A DNA stretch of 64,000 nt from Prevotella sp. UBA2742 (GTDB lineage Bacteria; Bacteroidota; Bacteroidia; Bacteroidales; Bacteroidaceae): positions 47,333 to 111,332 of the forward strand of contig DEJS01000017.1 of NCBI GenBank assembly GCA_002353485.1, written 5' to 3'. Of this stretch, positions 52,578-61,236 are shown piece by piece. The number at the start of each line of letters is the position of its first letter. Position 1 is the stretch's first letter. The position numbers were made by a program, and so were the translations under genes. Under the pieces are notes generated by a model that was not told the DNA's origin, searched no databases, and worked only from the letters and a program-made list of their open reading frames with translations.

Positions 52578-55500
52578 TTACTTCACCATGACCTTTTTGC
52601 CACCGATGATGTTGATGCCCTTCTGCGGAGCTGCGAGCCGCTGGCCGCGCAGGTTGTAGATGGGCGTGTTGCTGTCGATGGCATCCATCGTGATGCTGCT
52701 AATGCCAGTAGAGCCAATGTTGTAACTCAAGTCGGCAGGCTTAATTTCTTTCTCTTCGGGAGTCACCAGGAGAATGTTCTCCAGCTTCACCGTTCCGCCC
52801 TTGTACGTATTGTCTGCCTTGAGCGTTATCGTGATGATAGCTCCTTCTTTTCCGCTCAGTGTGGCATTGCTGCTCGATGCTAACAGGAATCGGATGATGC
52901 CGCCTGTAGCATTGGCTTCCAGCGAATGCTTGCGCCAGGTGGTACGGTCGGCAATGTCGTAGACATATTCGCCACCCGTCTGCTTCACGGAGAGTCCGTC
53001 AGGCAGGCGCAGGTCAAACTGTACCAGCGTAATCTCGTCGCTGGGATTCGTCAGGTCAATCACCATTTCCGCCTCACTGCCAGCTGTAATGTTGAACGGC
53101 TCTACAACAAGCCCTGTAGAAGTCGGAGTCGAAGGCTGCGACTGGACAACATGATAGGAATAAGTATCCTGCTTGATTTCCTTCTCACTTGGCGTCACCA
53201 TCAGGATGTTCTCCAGCTGGATGTCACCACCCGCGAAGCTGTTGTCTGCCGTAATGGTCATGGTGATGATGGCACCATCTGTTCCTGTCAGCGTAGCATT
53301 ACTGCTCGAAGCCAGCAGGAAGCGCACTATACCGTTGGTAGCATTGGCATCCAGAGAGTGCTTGCGCCATGTGGTACGGCCTGCGATGTTTATGTCATAT
53401 TCACCACCAGTCTGCTTCAATGTCAGTCCGTTAGGCAAACGAAGGTCAAACTGAACCAGCGTGATTTCATCGCTGGCATTCTCCAGGTTAATCACCATCT
53501 CCTTGGTTTCGCCAGCCTTGATGGAGAACGAGGGATCGATAGAGATGCTTGCTGACGAAGCGGCTCTTCTTGGTGCCTGACTGCGTCCAAGCACGATATT
53601 CACCAGAGCTACATAGTCCGTGCCATTCACCTGTCCATCACCATTCACATCAGCAGCATCGGTCTTGCTGTTCTTGCCAAGGATGATGTTTGTCAAGGCA
53701 ACAAGGTCTGTACCGTTTACTTGACTATCACCGTTCACGTCGCCCTTTGTGGCTGGTTCGGGTTCTGGCGAAAGCTCACCCTCAACAATGTTTTTGAACA
53801 GATTCCACCCTTCAGTTTTCTCATATAATGCCTTTGCACCCTTCGGCACATAGAGGGTGGCATTATCGTATATATTGTTATCAGGATTACTAGTAAACAC
53901 ATACTTACTAATGGGCATTGGCTCTTCAATATGAGACACGATATTTCTTAGGCTATTACAATACGAAAAAGCAAAACTTTCAATTTCTTTTACTTGTTTA
54001 GGAATGACAATACTACGTAGATTCTTGCAAAAAGAGAAAGAGGATTCGCCTATTGCGGTGACACTTTCAGGAATGATGACACCTACAAGGTTCTCTTGAT
54101 CTTCAAATGCCCTTCCCCCTATCATCGTTGTTCCTTCTTTTATGGAAATTGCCGCATTTTTAGGCATTGTACCATTATACTTAACAAGTACTTTCCCGGC
54201 ATATACTAGCCCGTCTGGCTGGTTTGCTAGCCATGGGGTGCCCAGGAATGCATTTGTTCCAACATAAACTATTTGTTCCAGACCGGATATTGTAGTAAGA
54301 GCTGTACAACTATGAAATAAGCTTCCTTCGATTTTAGTGATTCCTTTTCCTAATTTAACAGACTCCAAAGATGTGCAACTTCCAAAAACTGTTGGGCCAA
54401 GTTCGATAACGTTGTCAGGAATCGTTATTGACTTCAAGGCTTCACAACCATAAAAAGCCCAACTTTCTATAGTTTCAACGCTATTAGGAATCGTTACTGT
54501 AGTAATACTTTTACAGTTCTTAAAGGCATAATTATATATAGTTTTCACCTTCATGTATTCCACCTCATCAGGAATAGTAACAGAACCTGCTGTACTGACG
54601 CTGACAGTTCCATCGCCAGAGGACTTACACCGAACACCACATGTGCCACTTTGGACATGGTTACTCCAGAATGTCATCTCCACACCTTCAATGGTCTTGG
54701 CCGTGAAATAGTCACCACTCTTTACTTTAGTAACACTAACTTCACACATAGTCTTCACCCCGCTACCATCATTTGCTGCACAGGTGATGATGGCTTTGCC
54801 AGGACCTACGGCTTTTACTTCTGCGCTGCCACTCCAGATCGTACCCATTTTTACCACATTTTCGTTAGACGATGACCACGTCAAGCTCTTGTCCGAGGCA
54901 TCATCAGGCGAAATAGTGACGCTAAGCCTTCTCGTATCATCTACAGACAACGTAAGTGCAGAATTGTCCAATGAGATATCACTAATCTTTATAGCTGTGA
55001 CTTTAATAGAGCAAGTTGTAGAAACACCGCTGCCATCATCAGCCTTACAAGTTATCGTGGCACTACCTGCAGACTTGGCTGTCACAAGCCCGCTGCTACT
55101 AACAGTTGCTACGGATGTATTGGAAGAGCTCCAACTGACACTCTTATCCGTAGCGTTACTGGGTAAGACGGTGGCGCTGAGTTGTTTTGTCCCGCCAACT
55201 TCCAATGTTACCGAAGACGTGTTGAGGCTTATACTGCTAACTGCCACTTTCTTAGCCACGACATCTATCAGGAAGTAACCTGTGTACGACCATAGCATGT
55301 CACGAAGGATACTATTACCAGAGAATGTCAGTTTTACATTTTTTCCTACTTTATCACCTCTTACTTTGCATCCCTGCAGGCTTTGAGAGACAATCGTAGC
55401 ATTGGAGAAATTGTCATGCAGTCCCCAACTGCCACTGGGATAATAACCCAATATAACAGTAGAGTATATATTCTGAGGTAACTGAATGTATTTTGTTTCC

Positions 55501-55622
55501 CCCACCTCTATTTCATAAGTCCCTTGATAATAGTAATTGTTTGTTTGTGCTGCTGCCATTACATACGTCATACTGACTAGCAGCATTAATATGAATCTCT
55601 TCTTGATTAAATCTAATTTCAT
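52578..55622 (-). CDS. Large BspA-like surface protein with Big_2, LRR, dockerin and cohesin-like domains
   Basis: An exported 1014-residue protein (signal peptide 1-25). Two bacterial Ig-like Big_2 domains (about 127-210 and 213-298) precede BspA-type leucine-rich repeats (about 340-600, e.g. AFKNCKSITTVTIPNSVETI). A type I dockerin (about 627-680) follows, with two calcium loops DVNGDSQVNGTD and DVNGDGQVNGTD. Two near-identical cohesin-like beta-sandwiches come next (about 692-825 and 837-970, sharing DEITLVQFDLRLP and TTWRKHSL). The tail PIYNLRGQRL...GGKKVMVK is last. BspA relatives mediate adhesion. A dockerin and cohesin-like modules in one chain is notable. It stands alone with a long structured upstream region. 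Confidence 0.88.
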   Translation of the reverse strand: MKLDLIKKRFILMLLVSMTYVMAAAQTNNYYYQGTYEIEVGETKYIQLPQNIYSTVILGYYPSGSWGLHDNFSNATIVSQSLQGCKVRGDKVGKNVKLTFSGNSILRDMLWSYTGYFLIDVVAKKVAVSSISLNTSSVTLEVGGTKQLSATVLPSNATDKSVSWSSSNTSVATVSSSGLVTAKSAGSATITCKADDGSGVSTTCSIKVTAIKISDISLDNSALTLSVDDTRRLSVTISPDDASDKSLTWSSSNENVVKMGTIWSGSAEVKAVGPGKAIITCAANDGSGVKTMCEVSVTKVKSGDYFTAKTIEGVEMTFWSNHVQSGTCGVRCKSSGDGTVSVSTAGSVTIPDEVEYMKVKTIYNYAFKNCKSITTVTIPNSVETIESWAFYGCEALKSITIPDNVIELGPTVFGSCTSLESVKLGKGITKIEGSLFHSCTALTTISGLEQIVYVGTNAFLGTPWLANQPDGLVYAGKVLVKYNGTMPKNAAISIKEGTTMIGGRAFEDQENLVGVIIPESVTAIGESSFSFCKNLRSIVIPKQVKEIESFAFSYCNSLRNIVSHIEEPMPISKYVFTSNPDNNIYDNATLYVPKGAKALYEKTEGWNLFKNIVEGELSPEPEPATKGDVNGDSQVNGTDLVALTNIILGKNSKTDAADVNGDGQVNGTDYVALVNIVLGRSQAPRRAASSASISIDPSFSIKAGETKEMVINLENASDEITLVQFDLRLPNGLTLKQTGGEYDINIAGRTTWRKHSLDANATNGIVRFLLASSSNATLTGTDGAIITMTITADNSFAGGDIQLENILMVTPSEKEIKQDTYSYHVVQSQPSTPTSTGLVVEPFNITAGSEAEMVIDLTNPSDEITLVQFDLRLPDGLSVKQTGGEYVYDIADRTTWRKHSLEANATGGIIRFLLASSSNATLSGKEGAIITITLKADNTYKGGTVKLENILLVTPEEKEIKPADLSYNIGSTGISSITMDAIDSNTPIYNLRGQRLAAPQKGINIIGGKKVMVK

Positions 55623-55674
55623 TGCTTTCGTTAGTTATGTAAACGAAAAAGGCGTGCAACTATTCGATGCTTAT

Positions 55675-55808
55675 TCTCATTCTTCGGTTACCGGCAAGTG
55701 ACCTGCTAAGTTAACAAGCAAGAACAGTTCACGCCCATCTACGGACGTGAACCTTCTGAACTGCTTGCTCTCACTTAGCGAATATTTTGCCGGTATTCAA
55801 GAATGAGA
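55675..55808. other. Long imperfect hairpin: candidate structured RNA or palindromic element
   Basis: Nested complementary segments close a 134-nt structure: TCTCATTCTT (55675-55684)/AAGAATGAGA (55799-55808), TACCGGCAA (55689-55697)/TTGCCGGTA (55787-55795), CTAAGT (55706-55711)/ACTTAG (55773-55778), AGCAAG (55717-55722)/CTTGCT (55764-55769), and CAGTTCA (55725-55731)/TGAACTG (55757-55763). An alternative apical stem is GTTCACG (55728-55734)/CGTGAAC (55746-55752). It lies upstream of the BspA-like start at 55622 and downstream of the HEPN gene. Confidence 0.65.
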
Positions 55809-55918
55809 GAGACAAGAGCAGAAAGCTCAAGTTATCTAAAAAGACTTTCGAACGGGATTGCGACGCACAATTTCTGATTTAAATTAGTAATTGATATTTG
55901 TTTGTCTCGTTCCCTCTT

Positions 55919-55952
55919 GGGAGTGCCCCGCTGAGCGGCGACTATGACTCCC
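55919..55952. other. Second hairpin in the BspA-like upstream region
   Basis: GGGAGT (55919-55924) pairs with ACTCCC (55947-55952), enclosing CCGC-TGA-GCGG. The 376-nt gap 55623-55998 holds no convincing reading frame and no clear TAnnTTTG box on the minus strand. Confidence 0.5.
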
Positions 55953-55998
55953 CATCGTTGTCGTGTACTGTCTGGTTCTTACTTAAATCTTATTGAAA

Positions 55999-56403
55999 TT
56001 ATACACTAATATCTTTTATCAATTGCTCTATCATGCAGATAAAGTCCCTTGAAAGGGTTACTTGCTCCTTCAAATCTTTTTCGGTAATATCATAAGCACA
56101 GTTATAGTCTGCCTTTTGGCGAAGCTGCATCATCCGAGCAAAGAAACTTCCGTATGTGACTTCAATCCTACCTGATTTTACGAAATGAAGACTAAATTGG
56201 GTAACGGCTCCCGAGTGCTTCTTAGCAGCAGGCAGACCATAGGCAATAAACAGCCCTTGGACAGCATGGTAACAAGCATAATAATAACGGTTGGCTGCCA
56301 AGTCCCAATATCGCATGGCATACATCTCTTCTGCTTGCCTGAGAAATCTGTTGGCTTTCTCCATTTGCAGGTCTACCAATGTTTTTATTCCTTGCTTATC
56401 CAT
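55999..56403 (-). CDS. HEPN-domain protein, toxin candidate of a HEPN/MNT pair
   Basis: A 134-residue, mostly helical protein. The helix NRYYYACYHAVQGLFIAYG (about residues 37-55) contains R-x6-H, a form of the Rx4-6H signature of HEPN ribonucleases. The spacing differs from the Rx4HxY form of HepT. It lies 2 nt after the nucleotidyltransferase gene, the usual order for MNT-HEPN modules, where the HEPN protein is usually the toxin and is neutralised by the partner. Activity is inferred, not shown. Confidence 0.82.
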   Translation of the reverse strand: MDKQGIKTLVDLQMEKANRFLRQAEEMYAMRYWDLAANRYYYACYHAVQGLFIAYGLPAAKKHSGAVTQFSLHFVKSGRIEVTYGSFFARMMQLRQKADYNCAYDITEKDLKEQVTLSRDFICMIEQLIKDISV

Positions 56404-56405
56404 AG

Positions 56406-56723
56406 CTATATCAAGGGGATACCGTCACGAACCACATTCTCGTAAAACGGTGTTACGCGATATGAATCCCATTCCTTCTTAGTATACATAATCGGGTTGA
56501 TTTCCTCTCCAAGGTCGCAGCCAAGCAGGACAAAAGGATAGCTGACATTGTCGTAGTCAGACTGGTCTAATGAATCTTTATCAAGTAGTATGAGAATGTC
56601 CCAGTCAGAATGCTGACTGGCATCGCCTCTTGCCCTGGAGCCATATAAAATGGCCTTACCCCCAGTTGGAACTGACGAACGGGCGATTTCCTTTATTCTT
56701 GATAGATTCGTTTCTTCTGTCAT
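56406..56723 (-). CDS. Minimal nucleotidyltransferase (MNT), antitoxin candidate
   Basis: A 105-residue protein. I start at the ATG at 56723 (MTEETNLSRIKEIAR), which lies 20 nt past a perfect promoter; longer frames run through that promoter. The motif GSRARGDASQHSDWDI is the GSx10DxD metal and nucleotide site of pol-beta-type MNT enzymes. Such proteins can AMPylate their HEPN partner in type VII toxin-antitoxin modules. It forms a tight operon with the downstream HEPN gene. Confidence 0.87.
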   Translation of the reverse strand: MTEETNLSRIKEIARSSVPTGGKAILYGSRARGDASQHSDWDILILLDKDSLDQSDYDNVSYPFVLLGCDLGEEINPIMYTKKEWDSYRVTPFYENVVRDGIPLI

Positions 56724-56743
56724 CGCTGTGATATATTTTACGG

Positions 56744-56774
56744 CAAAGTTAGGCATAATTTCTGAAACAACAAA
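56744..56774 (-). promoter_or_regulatory. MNT-HEPN promoter
   Basis: On the minus strand TTTG (56771-56774), 19 nt, TAACTTTG (56744-56751). Confidence 0.78.
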
Positions 56775-56921
56775 AAAAATGGAAGAAAAAGTAAGCCGCG
56801 ACGGTTTGCTGTCGCTGGATTCGTACCTACAATAGGGGTACAAACTGTAAAAGAAGGTTAAATTAACGACTATGACGGTAAATTCTTCGCTTTCCGCTCT
56901 TCGTTCTTCATTAATTATTAG

Positions 56922-56929
56922 TACCTTTG
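56922..56929 (+). promoter_or_regulatory. rpsO promoter (-7 box)
   Basis: TACCTTTG with a weak -33 region. It gives an rpsO leader of about 85 nt. Confidence 0.6.
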
Positions 56930-57020
56930 CAGCCGCATTTGACGATGTAACCCACTGCATGATGACAATGGCAGGCATCAGAAAGATGTATAGTATTAAC
57001 AATTAAATTCATCAAACAAC

Positions 57021-57290
57021 ATGTATTTAGATTCAGCAAAGAAGGTTGAGATCTTTGAGAAGTACGGTGAGAACGCTCAGGATACCGGTAGCGTTGAAAG
57101 CCAGGTTGCCCTGTTCACCTATCGTATTCAGCACCTCACCGAGCACCTGAAGAAGAACCACAAGGACTTCGGTACCGCTCGTGCCCTGACCAAGATGGTA
57201 GGTCGTCGCCGCAAGCTCCTGAAGTATCTCTACAACAAGGACATCAACCGCTATCGTGCACTCATCAAGGCTCTCGGCCTGCGTAAGTAA
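57021..57290 (+). CDS. rpsO: 30S ribosomal protein uS15
   Basis: An 89-residue primary-binding 30S protein contacting the 16S rRNA central domain. The pattern DTGSVESQVALFTYRIQHLTEHLKKNHKDFGT and GRRRKLLKYLYN is the family signature. It is monocistronic, with its own promoter and a strong terminator. The 85-nt leader could hold an S15 autoregulatory element: CTGC and GCAG in 56950-56985 can pair. Confidence 0.98.
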   Translation: MYLDSAKKVEIFEKYGENAQDTGSVESQVALFTYRIQHLTEHLKKNHKDFGTARALTKMVGRRRKLLKYLYNKDINRYRALIKALGLRK

Positions 57291-57306
57291 GAAACGGTTA
57301 GCAAAT

Positions 57307-57339
57307 AATAAAGCCTCGCAGTTTTTGCGAGGCTTTATT
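57307..57339. terminator. Bidirectional terminator between rpsO and the GH28 gene
   Basis: AATAAAGCCTCGCA (57307-57320) and TGCGAGGCTTTATT (57326-57339) form a perfect 14-bp stem with a 5-nt loop. Confidence 0.92.
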
Positions 57340-57359
57340 GTTTTCACTCTATCACTACT

Positions 57360-58892
57360 CTACTCCAGCGTGACGTGGACATTCTCCTTCTTGATGTCCT
57401 CGGCATTGGTGAAGGTGGCATCCTTCTTGGCCTTGATGACAATGTTCTTGAGGTTGATGCCCTGGATAGGCATCTCGGGCAGGCCGTTGAACTCCATGGC
57501 ACGGCCGGCACCGTTGCAGACAACATTCTGAATGTCGATGTTGCGGAAGATGGGTGTCTCCTCAGTGACAGGGGCCTTGGTGGTGTTGTCGGGATTATCG
57601 CCATCGGCCAGCATCTCAGCCACCGACTTACCACCATAATACATGTTGAAGGTGATGGCATCGGTCTTGATGTCTGTCATAGAGATGTCACGGATGAAGA
57701 TATTCTCCACGATACCTCCACGGCCACGGGTAGACTTGAAGCGCAGACCCACGTCGGTGCCCAGGAACTGGCAACTCTTGACCAGGATGTTGCGTACACC
57801 ACCACTCATCTCAGAGCCTACGACGAAGCCACCATGACCAGCGAAAACGGTGCAGCCGTCAACCACCACATTCTCACAGGGACGGCCGCGACGACGGCCA
57901 TCCTTGTCCTTACCACTCTTGATGCAGATGCCATCGTCGCCGGCATCAAACTTAGAGTTGACGATGAGTGCGTTCTTGCACGACTCCAGGTCGAGGGCAT
58001 CACCGTTCTGTGCATAGGCAGGATTACGCGCGAGTACATTATCTAATATAATATTCTCACACATCAGCGGATGGATATTCCAAGCAGGAGAGTTCTGGAA
58101 GATAACCCCTTGCAGCAGGACGTTCTTGCAGTTGACCAGGCTAATCATGACGGGACGCAGGAAACGCTTGTAGTTGTTCCACTCAGCCTCAGATGAAGCC
58201 TTGACCACGTTCATGTCGGCATTCTTCTCGGCATCGGCATAGCCCTGAGAGGGTACCCAGTAGCCTTTCTTTGACTCCACGCCACCGGGACGTGCGAGCA
58301 CTTCCTTCCACTGGCTGTCGGTCATCTTCGACTTCTTGACGGGACGCCAATACTGGCCGTTGCCGTCAATCACACCGTGACCGGTGATGGCTATGTTCTC
58401 GCAACCATTGGCAGACAGCGGAGACTGACAACGACGTGTGTCGAGTCCTTCGAACGAGGTCTTGATGATAGGATACAACTTGTCGTCACCCGAGAAAAGG
58501 ATGACAGCACCCACCTTCAGGTGAAGGTTGATGTTAGACTTGAGCACAATGGGGCCAGTGAACCATACGCCAGCAGGAACCACCAGCTTACCGCCACCCT
58601 GTGCACTCAGTGCATCGATGGCCTTGGCAAAAGCCTCGGTATTGAGGGTGATGCCATCGCCAACGGCCCCAAAGTCCTTCAGGTTGACTTTGCGGTCAGG
58701 GAACTGGGGTGCTGCGACATCAGGCATCTGGAAAGGCAGGTCCTTGGTGTAGCGCTTGTACGGATTCTCACACTTAGCACAGGGCTTGTCCTTGTCGCAT
58801 TGCGACGCCACACTCTCATGGTGAGAAGTGTGCTTCTGGGCTGAGGCGGTCAGCGTGACGCCTAACAGCAGGAGGCAGATTAGTTTTTTCAT
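57360..58892 (-). CDS. Exported polygalacturonase (GH28)
   Basis: A 510-residue exported enzyme (signal peptide 1-19) with a right-handed beta-helix. GH28 landmarks are NGDALD (296-301, in place of NTDG), DDGICIKSG (319-327) with the catalytic Asp pair, GHGG (352-355) with the conserved His, and GLRFKS (382-387, equivalent to RIK). It should hydrolyse de-methylated polygalacturonan, complementing the CE8 esterase encoded near 20 kb. It lies 15 nt after folK at the end of a housekeeping operon; no separate promoter is seen. Confidence 0.95.
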   Translation of the reverse strand: MKKLICLLLLGVTLTASAQKHTSHHESVASQCDKDKPCAKCENPYKRYTKDLPFQMPDVAAPQFPDRKVNLKDFGAVGDGITLNTEAFAKAIDALSAQGGGKLVVPAGVWFTGPIVLKSNINLHLKVGAVILFSGDDKLYPIIKTSFEGLDTRRCQSPLSANGCENIAITGHGVIDGNGQYWRPVKKSKMTDSQWKEVLARPGGVESKKGYWVPSQGYADAEKNADMNVVKASSEAEWNNYKRFLRPVMISLVNCKNVLLQGVIFQNSPAWNIHPLMCENIILDNVLARNPAYAQNGDALDLESCKNALIVNSKFDAGDDGICIKSGKDKDGRRRGRPCENVVVDGCTVFAGHGGFVVGSEMSGGVRNILVKSCQFLGTDVGLRFKSTRGRGGIVENIFIRDISMTDIKTDAITFNMYYGGKSVAEMLADGDNPDNTTKAPVTEETPIFRNIDIQNVVCNGAGRAMEFNGLPEMPIQGINLKNIVIKAKKDATFTNAEDIKKENVHVTLE

Positions 58893-58907
58893 ATCAGTTT
58901 TGTTTGT

Positions 58908-59342
58908 TTAAGGGTTAGTATCTTTTGTCATTATCTCTTTCAGGGGAATCATCACGAAGTCGCGTTGGCGCATCAACGGATGGGGTATCTTCAAGTCGGG
59001 CTCATTGACCTTCCAGTCATCGTAGAGCAGGATGTCTATGTCTATAGGCCGATCAACATATTGACGATTTGGGCTTTTACAATTGACATCTTTATGGCGA
59101 CCGAGGTCGCGCTCAATCTGTTGTGTCAGCAGAAGCACCTCGCGTGGTGTCTTTTCGGTCTGGCAGCAGACAGCAGCATTGAGGAACTTATGGTCAGACT
59201 GAAAACCCCAAGGTTCTGTCTCAAGGAATGACGACTGACGTGTCACCTCGCCCACTCGCTCGTCTATCAGACGGATAGTCCTGTTCAATAGCTGTTCCCT
59301 GTCGCCCTGATTGCTGCCCAGACTCAAATAGACTTCATGCAT
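58908..59342 (-). CDS. folK: HPPK: hydroxymethyldihydropterin pyrophosphokinase
   Basis: FolK transfers pyrophosphate from ATP to 6-hydroxymethyl-7,8-dihydropterin in folate synthesis. The 144-residue protein has VYLSLGSNQGDRE at the N-terminus, ETEPWGFQSDHKFLNA, and the signature RPIDIDILLYDD with the metal-binding Asp residues. It lies 3 nt after queA. Confidence 0.95.
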   Translation of the reverse strand: MHEVYLSLGSNQGDREQLLNRTIRLIDERVGEVTRQSSFLETEPWGFQSDHKFLNAAVCCQTEKTPREVLLLTQQIERDLGRHKDVNCKSPNRQYVDRPIDIDILLYDDWKVNEPDLKIPHPLMRQRDFVMIPLKEIMTKDTNP

Positions 59343-59345
59343 CGC

Positions 59346-60488
59346 TTAATCATCCAATATCAGCATGGCATCACCATAGCAGCCAAACTTATAGCCATTC
59401 TCAACGGCTACGTCGTAGGCCTTCATGATGAGGTCATAGCCTCCGAAGGCAGCAGTAGCCATGAGCATCGTAGACTCCGGATGATAGAAGTTGGCCACCA
59501 GTGAGTCTGCCAGTCCGAAATCGTAGGGAGGGAATATGAAGCGGTTGGTCCAGCCGTCAAACTCCTTGAGCATTCCGTCAGTACCTACAGCCGTCTCGCA
59601 AGCACGCATGGTGCTGACGCCTACGGCACAGATATGATGTCCCTCTTGCTTGGCTTTGTTGACCACCTGACAGGCCTCTGCATTGATCTTCATCTGCTCT
59701 GAGCTCATCTTGTGCTTGGTGAGGTCTTCCACCTCGATGGTGTCGAAGGCTCCCAGGCCACAGTGGACGGTGATAAAGGAGAAATTGATGCCACGAATCT
59801 CCAGACGCTTCAACAGCTCACGGCTGAAGTGCAGTCCGGAAGCAGGAGCAGTGACAGCTCCTTCGTTCTTGGCATAGATGGTCTGGAAATTCTCTGTATC
59901 CTCCGGTGTGATGTCACGTTGGTTGATGATGTAGCGTGGCAGGGGCGCAGAACCCAGTGCAAACAACTCGCGCTTGAACTCGTCGTGGGGACAGTCGTAA
60001 AGGAAGCGCAGCGTACGTCCGCGACTGGTGGTATTGTCAATGACCTCGGCCACCATCGGTCCGTCTTCTTCAAAGAAGAGTTTGTTGCCAATACGAATCT
60101 TGCGTGCCGGCTCTACCAGCACATCCCACAGGCGAAGTTCTTCATTCAGCTCACGCAGCAGGAACACCTCAATCTTGGCATCGGTCTTCTCCTTGGTACC
60201 AAACAGACGGGCAGGAAACACCTTGGAGTCGTTGAGCACCATGACATCGCCATCATCGAAGTAGTTGATGATGTCGCGGAAGAGCAGGAACTGGTCTGTG
60301 TCGTTGCCCTCAGCGTCCTTGGCATACATATCTATTGTCTCACTCTTGCGGTGAATGACCATCATACGGCATTCGTCACGTCGGTAGACCTTGTCCACGG
60401 TGCCGTCTTCGTTCTCAAAAACCTTGTGAGGCGGTTCCAATGCCAGGCTTTCAGCAGGCATCTTAAATCTGAATTGTGAGAGTTTCAT
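59346..60488 (-). CDS. queA: S-adenosylmethionine:tRNA ribosyltransferase-isomerase
   Basis: QueA transfers the ribosyl part of SAM to preQ1-modified tRNA to give epoxyqueuosine. The 380-residue protein starts MKLSQFRFKMPAESLALEPP and has VLNDSKVFPARLFGTKE, TAPASGLHFSRELLKRL and VHCGLGAFDTIEVEDLTKHKMSSE, all typical of QueA. An A/T-rich octamer-like repeat precedes the start. Confidence 0.97.
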   Translation of the reverse strand: MKLSQFRFKMPAESLALEPPHKVFENEDGTVDKVYRRDECRMMVIHRKSETIDMYAKDAEGNDTDQFLLFRDIINYFDDGDVMVLNDSKVFPARLFGTKEKTDAKIEVFLLRELNEELRLWDVLVEPARKIRIGNKLFFEEDGPMVAEVIDNTTSRGRTLRFLYDCPHDEFKRELFALGSAPLPRYIINQRDITPEDTENFQTIYAKNEGAVTAPASGLHFSRELLKRLEIRGINFSFITVHCGLGAFDTIEVEDLTKHKMSSEQMKINAEACQVVNKAKQEGHHICAVGVSTMRACETAVGTDGMLKEFDGWTNRFIFPPYDFGLADSLVANFYHPESTMLMATAAFGGYDLIMKAYDVAVENGYKFGCYGDAMLILDD

Positions 60489-60494
60489 CTATGT

Positions 60495-60535
60495 TATTTA
60501 CAATTTTACGATTTTACCTTTTTTACTCTTTTACT
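60495..60535 (-). repeat. A/T-rich GTAAAANN repeat at the truB-queA junction
   Basis: In the sense direction the end of truB and the gap read GTAAAAGA, GTAAAAAAG, GTAAAATC, GTAAAATT, GTAAATAA: 8-nt units with one 9-nt unit. The truB stop codon lies inside it. Confidence 0.55.
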
Positions 60536-61236
60536 TTTTTGACGATGTCCTGACGGGAGAGCCAGTCTGGGAAGTCATCCAGCGTGATGCAGTCATCTAT
60601 GCGCACATCCCCCACCCGGGTACGACAGAGTACTGTCAGGTAGGCACCACTCTGGAGTGCTCTGCCAATATCTCGTGCCAAAGCGCGGATATAGGTGCCT
60701 TTGCCACATTGCACACGGATGCTCAGCAGCATCTTCTCTGCGTCGAAGTCAGTCACTTCTATCTCGTCAATGCGCACCGTCTTGGCTTTCAGCTCCACCT
60801 GTTCACCCTGACGCTTCAGCTTGTAGGCCCTGTCACCGCCAATCTTCACGGCAGAATAGGAGGGGGGCACCTGCTGTATGTCACCGACAAACGTTGGCAG
60901 CACACTCTCTATCAGCTCTTTCGTGATATGCTCAGTAGGGAAGGTGGCATTCACCTCATGCTCCATGTCGTAACTGACGGTGGTGGCCCCCAGCTGTAGG
61001 GTAGCCGTATATTCCTTGGTGTCGAGCTGCAGGCGTTCTATCTCCTTGGTTTTCTTGCCCGTACAGAGTATCAGCACCCCCGTAGCCAGAGGGTCCAGCG
61101 TCCCTGCATGTCCTATTTTCACCCGACGCACCCCTACGGCCCGCGATATACGGGTCCGTACATAGGCCAATGCCCCAAACGAGGACATACGGTAGGGCTT
61201 GTTGATGGATATGAATTCGCCTTCTATGAAGTCCAT
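60523..61236 (-). CDS. truB: tRNA pseudouridine-55 synthase
   Basis: TruB makes pseudouridine 55 in the T-loop of tRNAs. In the 237-residue protein the catalytic Asp is in GHAGTLDPLATGVLILCTG (about residues 41-60). YSAVKIGGDRAYKLKRQG and GKGTYIRALARDIG are the other conserved motifs. The gene directly follows uppP. Confidence 0.97.
   Translation of the reverse strand: MDFIEGEFISINKPYRMSSFGALAYVRTRISRAVGVRRVKIGHAGTLDPLATGVLILCTGKKTKEIERLQLDTKEYTATLQLGATTVSYDMEHEVNATFPTEHITKELIESVLPTFVGDIQQVPPSYSAVKIGGDRAYKLKRQGEQVELKAKTVRIDEIEVTDFDAEKMLLSIRVQCGKGTYIRALARDIGRALQSGAYLTVLCRTRVGDVRIDDCITLDDFPDWLSRQDIVKKVKE

Noticed and set aside
55675..55808. 6S RNA
   Set aside because: The long hairpin is suggestive, but I cannot see a defined central bubble flanked by the expected stems, nor a promoter at a fitting position. 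It is listed only as a structured element.
55675..55808. Invertible promoter of the surface protein gene
   Set aside because: The inner part is itself palindromic and holds no TAnnTTTG promoter. No recombinase gene is nearby. Kept only as a minor alternative.
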